Positions 9,148 through 18,674 of a stretch of 64,000 nucleotides of DNA are shown here, in pieces. The stretch is from JANSYP01 sp038751255. Lineage in GTDB: Bacteria; Pseudomonadota; Alphaproteobacteria; Rhodobacterales; Rhodobacteraceae. The notes under the pieces were generated by a model. That model saw only the letters and a program-made list of their open reading frames with translations. It did not search any database and was not told where the DNA came from. The stretch lies in contig JBCDGN010000004.1 in the NCBI GenBank assembly GCA_038751255.1, positions 29,652 to 93,651 of the forward strand, given 5' to 3'. Position 1 is the stretch's first letter. Every line of letters begins with the position of its first letter. Both the position numbers and the translations under genes were made by a program.

Positions 9148-10643
9148 GCTGGCTGCTCGCTTTCCCCCTACTCATCCCCTTCATCACCGCCGTACCCTGC
9201 TATTTCTACGCAGAACGCCCTGAGATGTCGGCACGTATCTCTTTGATGGGATCGCTCGCGGCTCTGGTGGCGGCGCTCCTTTTGTTCCTCCGCGTTTCCG
9301 AAGACGGCGTGGTCGCAGGGCAAATGGGCGGATGGGCGGCGCCCTTTGGGATCACGCTTGTGGCTGATATGCTTTCCGCGATCTTGGTGGTAGTCACTGC
9401 GCTGATCGGGGTGGCTGTCGCATTTTACGCCCAAGGAGAAATCGAATTCGAGCAATCGCAAATTGGATATCACGCGATCTTTCAAGCACTCCTTGGCGGG
9501 GTCACGGGCGCATTTCTAACCGGCGATATTTTCAACCTTTATGTCTGGTTTGAGGTGATGCTGATTGCGTCCTTCGGCCTTCTCATCATTGGCGGCCGGG
9601 CAGAACAAATCGATGGCGCGGTAAAGTATGTTGCGCTGAACCTCGTCTCCACCATTCTGTTCTTATCGGGAATCGGGCTGCTTTACGGTGTCACTGGAAC
9701 GCTGAATATGGCCGATCTGAATGCCGCCGTCGCCAATAGCGAAAAGCAGGGGCTGCTCAGCGTCATCGCTATCTTCTTCATTTTCGCTTTTGCGATGAAG
9801 GCGGCTGTATTTCCACTCTATTCTTGGTTGCCTGCGGCCTATCACACACCGGCTTTTGCGGTATCCGCGGTGTTTGCCGCGCTATTGACCAAGGTCGGGA
9901 TCTACTCTCTCCTGCGGGTGTTCACCTTGGTCTTCGATCTCGAAGGCAGCTTTGGGCAAGATCTGCTCTTGTGGGCTGCTGTGCTCACTATGCTTGCTGG
10001 CGTTGCAGGGGCTTTGGCCGCAACCGATATCCGCAAGGTTCTCTCCTATCAGGTGATTGCGTCCATTGGCTCGCTCGTCCTTGGGCTCGCCATTTATTCG
10101 CCCTTGGCGATTGCCGGGGCCATTTTCTATCTTATCCACAACATGATGGTGAAGGGTGTTCTTTTCATGTCGGCTGGCGTTATGACACGCCTGACCGGAG
10201 GCAGCGATCTGCGGCGAATTGGAGGACTTTATGCCAGCACCCCCGTCTTTGCGCTTATCTTTCTCGTCGCGGGGTTCACCCTCGCTGGGTTCCCACCACT
10301 GACAGGGTTCTGGGCCAAACTGATGCTGGTACAAGCCAGCCTTGACGCCAACGCGATCCTCCCAGCCGCCGTCATTTTGTTTGTTGGCCTGCTGACAATC
10401 TGGTCGATCTGCAAGATTTGGCTTGATGGGTTTCTCACCGCCCATCCTGAGGGAGAGGCGGAAACGCTGCCCCAACTGGGCAACACTCTCATCCCGCTGA
10501 TGGTGCCAATTGTTGGATTGGTGGCGCTTTTGGTTCTGATGGGGCTCATGCCAAATTACTTCATCGGCCTGGCGCAGACGGCCTCCGACCAACTGCTGAA
10601 CCCGGAGCTTTACATCGACACGGTTCTTGGGGTGTCCGAATGA
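9144..10643 (+). CDS. mrpD: Mrp antiporter subunit D (NuoM/NuoN-like)
   Basis: 499 residues, polytopic, the second NuoL/M/N-like channel subunit. Motifs include GDIFNLYVWFEVMLIASFGLL (with the conserved membrane Glu), FAMKAAVFPLYSWLPAAYHTP (membrane Lys) and IHNMMVKGVLFMSAG. The start overlaps mrpC by 4 bp and the end overlaps mrpE by 4 bp. Together with MrpA it forms the ion-translocating core. Confidence 0.95.
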   Translation: MSWLLAFPLLIPFITAVPCYFYAERPEMSARISLMGSLAALVAALLLFLRVSEDGVVAGQMGGWAAPFGITLVADMLSAILVVVTALIGVAVAFYAQGEIEFEQSQIGYHAIFQALLGGVTGAFLTGDIFNLYVWFEVMLIASFGLLIIGGRAEQIDGAVKYVALNLVSTILFLSGIGLLYGVTGTLNMADLNAAVANSEKQGLLSVIAIFFIFAFAMKAAVFPLYSWLPAAYHTPAFAVSAVFAALLTKVGIYSLLRVFTLVFDLEGSFGQDLLLWAAVLTMLAGVAGALAATDIRKVLSYQVIASIGSLVLGLAIYSPLAIAGAIFYLIHNMMVKGVLFMSAGVMTRLTGGSDLRRIGGLYASTPVFALIFLVAGFTLAGFPPLTGFWAKLMLVQASLDANAILPAAVILFVGLLTIWSICKIWLDGFLTAHPEGEAETLPQLGNTLIPLMVPIVGLVALLVLMGLMPNYFIGLAQTASDQLLNPELYIDTVLGVSE

Positions 10644-11119
10644 ACCTCTTTACGATCAATATTCTTCTCGCAGCTGTTTGGGCCGCGTTCATGAGCAGCT
10701 TTAACTTTCCAACGCTGCTTGCCGGATATGCCATTGGATTTGGAGCGCTTTGGGCGGCGCAACCTCTTTACAATCAACCGAGCGGGTATTTCAGGCGTGT
10801 TTGGCGGATCGTCAAATTGACGGTATACTTCACCTACGAACTTGTCATGTCGAGTGTGCAGGTGGTGCGCGCTGTGCTCGCTCCGGGCGATGTCTCAACA
10901 CCCAAAATAGTGGAAATGCCTCTTGATGCGAAAAGCGATGCAGAGATCTTGCTGGTCAGCAGCTTGATTTCGCTCACGCCCGGCACCCTCAGCCTTGACG
11001 TGTCAGAAGATCGTGGGATCCTGTATGTGCATTCGATGTTTGCGCAAGACCCCGATGCCATCGTTGCTGACCTCAAATCCGGGATGGAGAGGCTTGTCGT
11101 GGAGGTTTTCGAGCCATGA
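10640..11119 (+). CDS. mrpE: Mrp antiporter subunit E
   Basis: 159 residues. Two N-terminal membrane helices (about 1-40), then a soluble domain with the family signature SLISLTPGTLSLDVSEDRGILYVH. MrpE has no complex I counterpart and is needed for full antiport. Overlaps of 4 bp on both sides place it firmly in the operon. Confidence 0.94.
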   Translation: MNLFTINILLAAVWAAFMSSFNFPTLLAGYAIGFGALWAAQPLYNQPSGYFRRVWRIVKLTVYFTYELVMSSVQVVRAVLAPGDVSTPKIVEMPLDAKSDAEILLVSSLISLTPGTLSLDVSEDRGILYVHSMFAQDPDAIVADLKSGMERLVVEVFEP

Positions 11120-11484
11120 GCGGACTGGTCCCGATTGCCGTCAACATTTCATTCGGACTGATTATCCTCTCGATCTTGTTGGGCTTCTATCGTCTCGCCC
11201 GTGGCCCAAGTTTGGCTGATCGCGTGGTTGCGCTTGATATGATGACGGTGTCGATTGTTGCGTTTTGCGCGCTCTTCGCGATCCGAACAGATGACACCGT
11301 GTTTTTGGACATCGCCTTGGTTCTTGCCTTGGTTGGATTTCTGGCGACTGTCGCACTCGCGCGATTTGCCGAACGCGGCCTAGAGAAAATGACCGGCAAA
11401 GGCGATGTGTCTTTTATTGACGATGCTTCTAACACTTCATCCGATACAGACACTGAACAGGATAAAGAGCCTGCGCAATCATGA
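11116..11484 (+). CDS. mrpF: Mrp antiporter subunit F
   Basis: 122 residues with three helices and the motif YRLARGPSLADRVVALDMMTVSIVAF typical of MrpF/PhaF. The hydrophilic C-terminal tail (about residues 92-122, acidic) is a bit longer than the shortest family members. Overlaps mrpE and mrpG by 4 bp each. Confidence 0.93.
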   Translation: MSGLVPIAVNISFGLIILSILLGFYRLARGPSLADRVVALDMMTVSIVAFCALFAIRTDDTVFLDIALVLALVGFLATVALARFAERGLEKMTGKGDVSFIDDASNTSSDTDTEQDKEPAQS

Positions 11485-11783
11485 TTGAGATCACGATCGC
11501 TGTTTTGGCACTGGGTGGTGCCCTATTTGGGTTCTTTGCTGGCCTTGGCTTGGTGCGGCTGAACGGGGTGTTAAACCGCATGCATGCCTCTACCAAGGCC
11601 GGTACGTTGGGCAGCGCGCTCACGCTTGCGGCTGCGGCACTCTATTTCAAGGAAGCCGGAACAACCGTCCACGTCATAGCCATCATTCTGTTCTTGCTTT
11701 TCACCGCCCCGCTTGCCGCGCATATGATTGGACGCGCTGCCGCGCGATCACTAAGAACAGGCAAGCCCTCGCCGCTCGACTAA
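11481..11783 (+). CDS. mrpG: Mrp antiporter subunit G
   Basis: 100 residues, three helices, with the MrpG block GLGLVRLNGVLNRMHASTKAGTLG and the C-terminal APLAAHMIGRAAARS. Last gene of the mrp operon; its end faces flgI, which ends at 11830 on the other strand, leaving 46 bp without a clear terminator hairpin. A complete seven-subunit set implies a functional Na+/H+ antiporter. Confidence 0.94.
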   Translation: MIEITIAVLALGGALFGFFAGLGLVRLNGVLNRMHASTKAGTLGSALTLAAAALYFKEAGTTVHVIAIILFLLFTAPLAAHMIGRAAARSLRTGKPSPLD

Positions 11784-11829
11784 GGAGAGCAGGTCTACTT
11801 CTAACAAGTCTGGTCGGATCGAACGGTGA

Positions 11830-12933
11830 CTACCGAACGATAAATTCAGCATGCAGCGCGCCGGCTGCTTTGATGCTTTTGAGAATATCGATCATATCGC
11901 GTGGAGTGACACCCAGAGCGTTGAGCCCGGAAACAACCTCTGAAAGCGACGTACCACCATTCACCTCTGCTAGGCCAGTTCCTTCATCTTCTACAATCTC
12001 GACATTTGTCCTCGGGACGACGACGGTCTGACCTTGTGCAAAAGGATTGGGTTGTACCGCCAAAGGCGCTTCTTGCACCCGAAGCGTCAGATTGCCCTGA
12101 GAAACAGCAACCCTGGAAATGCGCACGTCCTCTCCCATCACGATCGTTCCGGAACGCTGATCCACCACGACCCTTGCACGGGTCTGAGGTGTCACCGTCA
12201 AGTTCTCAATCCTTGCAAGCGCGCGTGTCGGAGACCCTTGTCCGGTTGCACGGACATCCAGTTGAACAGTCCCGCCATCAATAGCTGAGGCAGGGCGACC
12301 ACGAAACTCCGCGTTTATCACCTGTTCTATAAGGATGGCGGTGGTGAAGTCGGGTGTTCTAAGAGCCAGGCGCAGAGCTCCTAAAGAATTGAAATCAAAT
12401 TCAACCTCACGTTCCACCCGCGCACCGGACGGGATCACGCCTGCGGTTGGGACACCCTCGGTGACTTGCGCGGCCTCTCCGCCCGCTGCAATACCGCCTG
12501 CGATCACCGTGCCTTGGGAGACCGCGTAGACTTGGCCGTCCGCTGCGTTGAGCGGGGTCATGATTAGCGTTCCACCCAAAAGACTGTCTGCATCCCCAAT
12601 GGCAGATACGGTGACATCGATTTGACTGCCCACCCGCGCGAATGGGGGCAGTGTTGCCGTTACGAGCACTGCCGCGACATTTTTGGGGCGGAATTGCTCT
12701 CCGGTGACATTCACGCCCAATCTTTCGAGAATGTTCGTCATGATCTCTTCGGTAAATGGGGCGTTGCGCAGACCATCGCCCGTGCCGCTCAGGCCGACAA
12801 CCAAACCGTAGCCGATAAGGTCATTGCCCCGAACGCCATCAAAATCAACGAGATCCTTAAGGCGAATTTCACTCCCTACCGCCGCCATCGGCAGAAGACA
12901 CGCAATCAATGCAAGCCTCAGAATGGATCTCAC
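11830..12933 (-). CDS. flgI: Flagellar P-ring protein FlgI
   Basis: 367 residues, full family length. Signal peptide (ILRLALIACLLPMAAVGSE), then the FlgI fold with RLKDLVDFDGVRGNDLIGYGLVVGLSGTGD near the start and MIDILKSIKAAGALHAEFIVR at the very end. FlgI forms the periplasmic ring around the flagellar rod. It overlaps the flgL stop by 4 bp and is the last gene of the minus-strand motB-flgE-flgK-flgL-flgI operon. Confidence 0.96.
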   Translation of the reverse strand: MRSILRLALIACLLPMAAVGSEIRLKDLVDFDGVRGNDLIGYGLVVGLSGTGDGLRNAPFTEEIMTNILERLGVNVTGEQFRPKNVAAVLVTATLPPFARVGSQIDVTVSAIGDADSLLGGTLIMTPLNAADGQVYAVSQGTVIAGGIAAGGEAAQVTEGVPTAGVIPSGARVEREVEFDFNSLGALRLALRTPDFTTAILIEQVINAEFRGRPASAIDGGTVQLDVRATGQGSPTRALARIENLTVTPQTRARVVVDQRSGTIVMGEDVRISRVAVSQGNLTLRVQEAPLAVQPNPFAQGQTVVVPRTNVEIVEDEGTGLAEVNGGTSLSEVVSGLNALGVTPRDMIDILKSIKAAGALHAEFIVR

Positions 12934-13940
12934 CGCAAATACTCCGCCAGAGACAATCGCGATAGACGGGCGGTTACCGCATAGAGTATGTCCAACTGCG
13001 CCTGGGCATCCTCAAGTTGTGTTGCGACATCAAAGGGATCAACACCGATGAGTTTGTCCCGAGCCAACAAAAGGCTGGTCCGCTCTGTGGCGTTCCGAAC
13101 CTCGGTTGTTTCAATATTTGCTTGTTCAGTGCCAAGCCTTGCACGCGCACTGGTAAGATCCCGTTCGGATCTGATCATCCCGAGACCAACATCTTCCGCC
13201 AACAAGGCACGTTGATCATAGTTACCCGACAAAAGGCCTTCATCCATCAAAGCGGCAACGCTGAATTCCTTCAAAACTGCACGGATTTCATCATCTTGCG
13301 CACGCAAATCCAAAGTTGTGACGCTTGAATCCGAAATTTGAAATGGTGCAAGCGGGTTGGCGCCGCCCATGTAGGCGACGGTGTCGAAGCCGCCTCCCGG
13401 TGTGTCAAACCAAGCATCAACGGCGGTGCGAATATCGGCTGCAGAAGTGAGCCCTGCCAATGCTGTCGAAAGCGCAGACAGTATATCTTCTTTTGGTGCG
13501 AGCGCAGGTTGATCGACAGCATTGCCAGCAAAAAGACTTCTGTCTCCGTTGCGGGCGTTAAGCTGGTTTACCAGGGCATCAAAACGTTGGGACGCTTCGG
13601 TCACTGTGGCATCGAGTAGGCGTTCATCCCCGGGATTTACGGCGGTCAAAAGCTTTGCGCCGGTGTCACCCAACGTGTCTTGCATCGCCTCAAGGGCAGT
13701 TTGCATGCTCGCGGCGAAGTTTCCCGCTTCAACAATGACAATCGCATAGGCGTCCAAGCCCTTAAGGTCACTCTCGACGGAGGCCAGGCCGCTGAAATCG
13801 CCCCCCAGTCTTTGCGGAATGTCTGCGGCTTCGCCACTGGAAAGCTCATCAATTAGGGCATCGATTGTCAGCCGCGCTGAAAGATTATGGCTGCGCATCG
13901 CATAGGACTGCGCCAAGTCACCGAGTCCGTTCATTGGCAT
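12930..13940 (-). CDS. flgL: Hook-filament junction protein FlgL
   Basis: 336 residues, start ATG at 13940 (a second ATG at 13934 is equally possible). Flagellin-like ends: an N-terminal helical block with GLGDLAQSYAMRSHNLSARLTIDALIDELSSG and a C-terminal block IETTEVRNATERTSLLLARDKLIGVDPFDVATQLEDAQAQLDILYAVTARLSRLSLAEYLR, listed here only as landmarks in pieces. The C-terminal NxxTxxTSLxxAR-L-DP-DxATxLxxxQxQL pattern is the flagellin/FlgL signature. Placement after flgK supports FlgL rather than flagellin. Three bases separate it from flgK. Confidence 0.88.
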   Translation of the reverse strand: MPMNGLGDLAQSYAMRSHNLSARLTIDALIDELSSGEAADIPQRLGGDFSGLASVESDLKGLDAYAIVIVEAGNFAASMQTALEAMQDTLGDTGAKLLTAVNPGDERLLDATVTEASQRFDALVNQLNARNGDRSLFAGNAVDQPALAPKEDILSALSTALAGLTSAADIRTAVDAWFDTPGGGFDTVAYMGGANPLAPFQISDSSVTTLDLRAQDDEIRAVLKEFSVAALMDEGLLSGNYDQRALLAEDVGLGMIRSERDLTSARARLGTEQANIETTEVRNATERTSLLLARDKLIGVDPFDVATQLEDAQAQLDILYAVTARLSRLSLAEYLR

Positions 13941-13943
13941 GGC

Positions 13944-15398
13944 TTAGATCCTCAATAGAGCTTCAAATAGCGCATCTACTGTCTGAATGACGCGCGCATT
14001 CGCAGCATAGGCTTGCTCAATAAGAAGCAGCTTTTGCATTTCTTGGTCGGTGTCGACGCCGCTTTGCAATTCGATTTGGGAAAGAGCGTTTCGCTGAACT
14101 TCCGCAAATGCCTGCGAAGCTTCCAAAGACTGAAGCGCGGACCCAAATTCCGATAACATATCGGCTGCGAGTTCAGGTCCCGATCTTGCTGCGCCAGAAA
14201 AGCCACCTGATACCGGGACCCGATCCGCATTCAAAGCGTCACGCAACGCGATCAAACCTGTCGCATCACCGATCGGACCTTGGGCTGCAGCCAGCAGGCC
14301 ATCCCTCAAATACCAGTAGTCGCCACCGTTCTCCGGATCGACAGTGTCGTTCACAGCGATCCGACTCGCCAAACCAAGCTCATTGACCGGATCGAAGGCG
14401 TTGCCATCATCCGTAAAGAGACCGGCATCCGTAGCGCCAAGCGTGGGATCGACCGTTGGATCGGCAAATCGCTCTATGAGATCGCGGGCAAATGCGTCGA
14501 GTTTGGCTTGCGCTTCAGGTCCAATCGTATCGCGCACCATGAGATTTGCACCAAGACGCCCGCCTGAAAGGATATGAGGTTCTCTATCGAGATTGACAGG
14601 AAAGCCGTTCATATCAATCCCAGACAATGTCCCTGCGCCGACATTGAGTTGTGCAGTAACCCCTGAGGCAGGGGTGAAATTAAGCTCCACAGCAGAGCCG
14701 TCGATTAAAAGTCCACCCTGAGGTGTCATCAAGGCAATCATGTTGAAACCCCGATCCAATTCCTGGACGGGCACAATCTCAGCGATCTGATCCACCAGGT
14801 CTTGCCGCTGATCGAGAAGGGAAGAAACATCCTCTCCTGAAGCGGTGAGTCTTCGGATCTTGCCGTTGAGGTCTTCAACCTTGGCCAAGCGATCATTCAA
14901 GATGTCGATATCCTTCGAGATCGCTTTGTCTGCTCGGCTTCGCTCTGTCTGAACATGATCGGAGATGGTTGCGAGATGCTCGGTGACGCTGTGGAGGGCA
15001 TCGACAACGCTGGCAAGTCGCGAGTCCGACTCAGGTCGGCCAATGGCGCCGGTCAAAGCCGCGTCGAGATTTGCCAAGCGATCAGAAAGCGATCCTTCCT
15101 CGCTTGGCAGCCCTATTTGCGACTGAACACCGGCCAAAAAACTCGCTTGCGTGCCGATATCCTGGAGTTCCGCATCGGCTGCACGCCGATCGTTCTGAAC
15201 AGCGAGATCGATGTGTCGGGTCACACCGATGACCCTGACCCCGCCCCCACTTCCATCGAAGCGCGACGTGACTTCCAACTCGCGAAGTCGGTAACCTTCG
15301 GTGTTCGCGTTCGCGATGTTTGATGAAATCACATCTGTAGATCGCGCAGCCGCGGTCATGCCAGAGAGAGCGTTTGAAAGCGCGGAAGAGAGGGTCAT
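13944..15398 (-). CDS. flgK: Hook-associated protein FlgK
   Basis: 484 residues. The N-terminus has the rod/hook family motif ALSGMTAAARSTDVISSNIANANTEGYRLRELEV and the C-terminus ends QEMQKLLLIEQAYAANARVIQTVDALFEALLRI in the expected coiled-coil form. FlgK (HAP1) joins hook to filament. 22 bp downstream of flgE and 3 bp upstream of flgL in the same operon. Confidence 0.94.
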   Translation of the reverse strand: MTLSSALSNALSGMTAAARSTDVISSNIANANTEGYRLRELEVTSRFDGSGGGVRVIGVTRHIDLAVQNDRRAADAELQDIGTQASFLAGVQSQIGLPSEEGSLSDRLANLDAALTGAIGRPESDSRLASVVDALHSVTEHLATISDHVQTERSRADKAISKDIDILNDRLAKVEDLNGKIRRLTASGEDVSSLLDQRQDLVDQIAEIVPVQELDRGFNMIALMTPQGGLLIDGSAVELNFTPASGVTAQLNVGAGTLSGIDMNGFPVNLDREPHILSGGRLGANLMVRDTIGPEAQAKLDAFARDLIERFADPTVDPTLGATDAGLFTDDGNAFDPVNELGLASRIAVNDTVDPENGGDYWYLRDGLLAAAQGPIGDATGLIALRDALNADRVPVSGGFSGAARSGPELAADMLSEFGSALQSLEASQAFAEVQRNALSQIELQSGVDTDQEMQKLLLIEQAYAANARVIQTVDALFEALLRI

Positions 15399-15420
15399 GG
15401 TCTTCTATCCTCAACGCGTT

Positions 15421-16752
15421 TTAGCGTTTGATATTCGTGGTTTCCTGCAGCATCTCATCCACAGTCTGAATGACCTTTGCGTTCGAGCTATAGGCCCGCT
15501 GGGTAGAGATCAGTTCGGTCAGTTCATTCGCGACATCAACGGTGGATTCTTCACGCGCGTAGCTCACGATGTCCCCGGTCGGCCCGTCACCTGCGTCCCA
15601 CAGGAAGTAGGTCCCGCTTTCGTTAGAGATTTGGTAGGTTTGGTTATCCAATGAAATCAAACCATTAGGATTGGGCATGTCCACAAGTGGGATCTGGTAA
15701 ATTGTCCGAGTAATGCCGATATCGAAGAGTGCTCGCACATAGCCGCTCGCGTCGACCTCAACCTCGGTCATGTTCCCAACCGGAGAGCCATCTTTTGAAA
15801 TGGCCACTGGTGCAAATGCATCCGACAACTGGTTGATCCCATTAGAATTGTTCTGCAGGCCAATATCGATAGAGATCGGATCAGGGTTCAAACCACGGCC
15901 AATTTGAATTGTGCCCGTTACGGGATCGTAGTTTCCGCCCGGCCCGGTATTGGTCACGCTCGCCAACGTACCGCCATCAGTCAATGTGTCATTGAAGGTG
16001 AGCACATATTGTCCAACCAATGCGCCGGCCTGGGCGCTGTCGCGGATCTCCATCGTCCACTCGTTTGAGGGAGGATCGGTCGGCATCGATGGAATCGTCG
16101 GGATAAACATAATGTCCAAGTTCTCGGAGGTGCCGAGATTGTCGAAATACTCAACCGGCAGGGATTCAGTCAGTGATGCCGACGTTGCGGAACCATCATA
16201 TTTTGTGCTGACTGCCGGCAAGTTCAAACCAAGGGTCATGGAGGTTGTGGGTTCACCGGCGAACTGGTTCACATTGATGAGGATGGGTTCCAAACCATCA
16301 GAGGTATCGCGCGGAAAATTCGGAATTGTACCGTCCGGTTGCGCGGGCCAGCCCATCAAAACAAGACCAGTTTCTGTCTTTAGATACCCATCTTGATCGG
16401 TTCGAAACGAGCCTGTGGTGGTCAGCATCATCGGAAACTCGCCGTTGTTGACAGAAACGGCGGTTTCTTGCGTCACAGGCAACATGCCGCGACCCCGAAC
16501 AGCGATATCCGTGGAATTGGCGGTCCCAATCAGAGGGCCACGTTCGTCAATCAAACGGTTGGTGGTAACCCGAACACCGCCAGCGGAATAAATATCCCCG
16601 GCACCCGAAATCACCATGGAATGAAAATCGGCCTCGACGCGCTTATAACCATAGGTCGAGGCATTCGCGATGTTGTCGGAGATCGTTCCTAATTTACTTG
16701 CATTGGCTGCAAGTCCCATCACTCCAGCATTCATCGAAGAGGAAATCGTCAT
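15421..16752 (-). CDS. flgE: Flagellar hook protein FlgE
   Basis: 443 residues from the ATG at 16752 (MTISSSMNAGV); an AAAGG sequence lies about 8 bases upstream. An ATG at 16773 would add seven residues. FlgE is the hook building block, exported by the flagellar type III system. The N-terminal NIANASTYGYKRVEADFHS and C-terminal ELTELISTQRAYSSNAKVIQTVDEMLQET motifs are the conserved ends of this protein group. The central domain is variable. Confidence 0.93.
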   Translation of the reverse strand: MTISSSMNAGVMGLAANASKLGTISDNIANASTYGYKRVEADFHSMVISGAGDIYSAGGVRVTTNRLIDERGPLIGTANSTDIAVRGRGMLPVTQETAVSVNNGEFPMMLTTTGSFRTDQDGYLKTETGLVLMGWPAQPDGTIPNFPRDTSDGLEPILINVNQFAGEPTTSMTLGLNLPAVSTKYDGSATSASLTESLPVEYFDNLGTSENLDIMFIPTIPSMPTDPPSNEWTMEIRDSAQAGALVGQYVLTFNDTLTDGGTLASVTNTGPGGNYDPVTGTIQIGRGLNPDPISIDIGLQNNSNGINQLSDAFAPVAISKDGSPVGNMTEVEVDASGYVRALFDIGITRTIYQIPLVDMPNPNGLISLDNQTYQISNESGTYFLWDAGDGPTGDIVSYAREESTVDVANELTELISTQRAYSSNAKVIQTVDEMLQETTNIKR

Positions 16753-16853
16753 GCGTGCGCCTTTCTGCTTCATCGCTATGTTCGTCGATGAGCAGAGCTA
16801 CGCGGTCGCGCTTAACACGCCTCTAACAGTTAAATTGCGAACTATTCTTTCGC

Positions 16854-17708
16854 TCAGAAGTCGTTCCGCAGGATGATCACCTCGACCCGATTGTTGCGAG
16901 GCGACATTGGATTGGGATCGACTTTTTTACGATCCGCAAAGCCTGATAGCCGCGCCACCCGACGCTTAGGTAATCCGGAGTCTTCTAGACTTTTTCGAAC
17001 AGAGTCAGCGCGTTGCGACGACAGATCCCATTTCGGATTGAGTGCCTGCACCACCGGGCGCGAAGCGAGATGCGCACTGATTGCGACGTCGTTGGTCACC
17101 AGCTTCAGCACCTCTGAGACGACCGCCAGTGTTCCTGTTAGGATCGGCTCTGGTACTGCACTATCCCGTTGAAACAAGGGCGAATCTGGAAGATCGAAGA
17201 TTTCGATCACCAGTCCTTCGTCAGTAACTCTGGTGACAACATGGCGCAGTTGCTTGAGAGCGGCCATGCTTTCGCCACCACGCTGTTCAAGCTCTTTGAG
17301 TAGCTTTTCCGTCTCTTCGCGCGGGTCGGAACCGGAATTGTCTTGCGTGTCACGGAACGGATCGACGCCAGTGACGCCGCGCGACTGATTATGCTCGGTT
17401 GGATATTGGTTTGAGGCCCCTGTGCCAGACTGCGCAAGTTCTTTTTCGGCAAACACATCATCGCCCCAAAAAGCGCCGTCGCCCCCGCCAGAGATCTCAT
17501 TCAAGGGAATGGTCGGGGAAAAGTAATCGGCCAAGCCCATCCGCTGCGCCTCTGTGGTCGCATTCAAAAGCCACATCAGCAAGAAAAATGCCATCATTGC
17601 GGTCACGAAATCCGCATAGGCAACTTTCCAGGCCCCGCCATGGTGACCATCGCCACCAGCGGCTTTCTTCTTCTTAACAATGATCGGTGCAAGCTCGTCC
17701 GAAGACAT
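16854..17708 (-). CDS. motB: Flagellar motor stator protein MotB
   Basis: 284 residues from ATG 17708; a GTG directly before it is an alternative. MotB anchors the proton (or sodium) driven stator to the cell wall. Seen: a basic N-terminus (KKKKAAGGDGHHGGAWKVAYADF), the single membrane helix with the conserved Asp in AYADFVTAMMAFFLLMWLL, a long acidic linker, and a C-terminal OmpA/MotB peptidoglycan-binding domain ending DPNPMSPRNNRVEVIIL. First gene of the operon. MotA is not in the window and is expected nearby, possibly left of fliF. Confidence 0.9.
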   Translation of the reverse strand: MSSDELAPIIVKKKKAAGGDGHHGGAWKVAYADFVTAMMAFFLLMWLLNATTEAQRMGLADYFSPTIPLNEISGGGDGAFWGDDVFAEKELAQSGTGASNQYPTEHNQSRGVTGVDPFRDTQDNSGSDPREETEKLLKELEQRGGESMAALKQLRHVVTRVTDEGLVIEIFDLPDSPLFQRDSAVPEPILTGTLAVVSEVLKLVTNDVAISAHLASRPVVQALNPKWDLSSQRADSVRKSLEDSGLPKRRVARLSGFADRKKVDPNPMSPRNNRVEVIILRNDF

Positions 17709-17833
17709 CACACACCCCCAAAAATAGTCACCCTGTGGTGGCTATAGAGCGGGGTCGGTTTCTTTGAAGTTAGGAGAGATGCGCGATAGGTGAAAAAGTA
17801 CCGCGCATTTTTTTCAATGTTGTGTGGCAGGTC

Positions 17834-18616
17834 TCACGCGGCCCCGAGAGAACCACTGGGATCACGCGCGGCATCCATGAGGCGGCGCATTTCTGAAATG
17901 GCAGGTGCCAAACCTTTGAAAATCGCCTCACCGATCAGAAAATGACCGATATTTAGCTCGCGTAGTTCTGGAAACGCCGCGACCGGAGACACCGATTCGT
18001 AAGTCAGACCGTGTCCTGCGTGAACTTCCAGACCAAGAGAGTGGCCGAAAGATGCCATGTCTCTGAGCCGAGCAAGCTCGGCAGCCGCGCGTTCGGAAAG
18101 TCCATCAGCAACGGCGTCACAATAGGTCCCGGTATGAAGCTCTATCACTTCCGCCCCGATCCGATGCGCGGCCTCAATTTGGCGACGCTCGGCAGCAATG
18201 AAAATCGACACCCGGCAGCCAACATCGCGCAACGGAGCGATGAAATGCGCCAACCGATTTTCTTCACGCGCCACTTCAAGCCCACCTTCGGTGGTCTTTT
18301 CCTCGCGCTTTTCCGGCACGATACAGACGGCATGCGGTTTGTGGCGCAAGGCGATTTGTTGCATTTCCTCAGTCGCTGCCATCTCAAAATTGAGCGGCAC
18401 GTCGAGCACGTCCATCAATCCATCGATATCGGCATCTGAGATATGGCGGCGGTCTTCACGCAAATGTGCCGTGATGCCGTCCGCGCCGGCCTCTTCAGCG
18501 AGCTTTGCGGCGCGCAAGGGATCTGGATAGGCGCTGCCACGCGCATTGCGAACGGTGGCAACGTGGTCGATATTCACCCCCAAACGCAGATGGGGCAGTG
18601 TGGCGTTCTCGGTCAT
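17834..18616 (-). CDS. pdxJ: Pyridoxine 5'-phosphate synthase
   Basis: 260 residues, a TIM barrel enzyme of the DXP-dependent vitamin B6 pathway that condenses 3-amino-2-oxopropyl phosphate with deoxyxylulose phosphate. Motifs LGVNIDHVATVRNARG, ADGITAHLREDRRHI, NFEMAATEEM and VPEKREEKTTEGGL match PdxJ closely. Last gene of the rpoZ-rsh-DUF2062-pdxJ run. In many related genomes, as I recall, acpS, lepB, rnc, era and recO follow; here a flagellar operon follows instead. Confidence 0.96.
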   Translation of the reverse strand: MTENATLPHLRLGVNIDHVATVRNARGSAYPDPLRAAKLAEEAGADGITAHLREDRRHISDADIDGLMDVLDVPLNFEMAATEEMQQIALRHKPHAVCIVPEKREEKTTEGGLEVAREENRLAHFIAPLRDVGCRVSIFIAAERRQIEAAHRIGAEVIELHTGTYCDAVADGLSERAAAELARLRDMASFGHSLGLEVHAGHGLTYESVSPVAAFPELRELNIGHFLIGEAIFKGLAPAISEMRRLMDAARDPSGSLGAA

Positions 18617-18674
18617 TGGGTCCCTCTCTTCGCGCTAAATCATAGCGCAAATTCCCCTGGAACCGAGAAATTTC

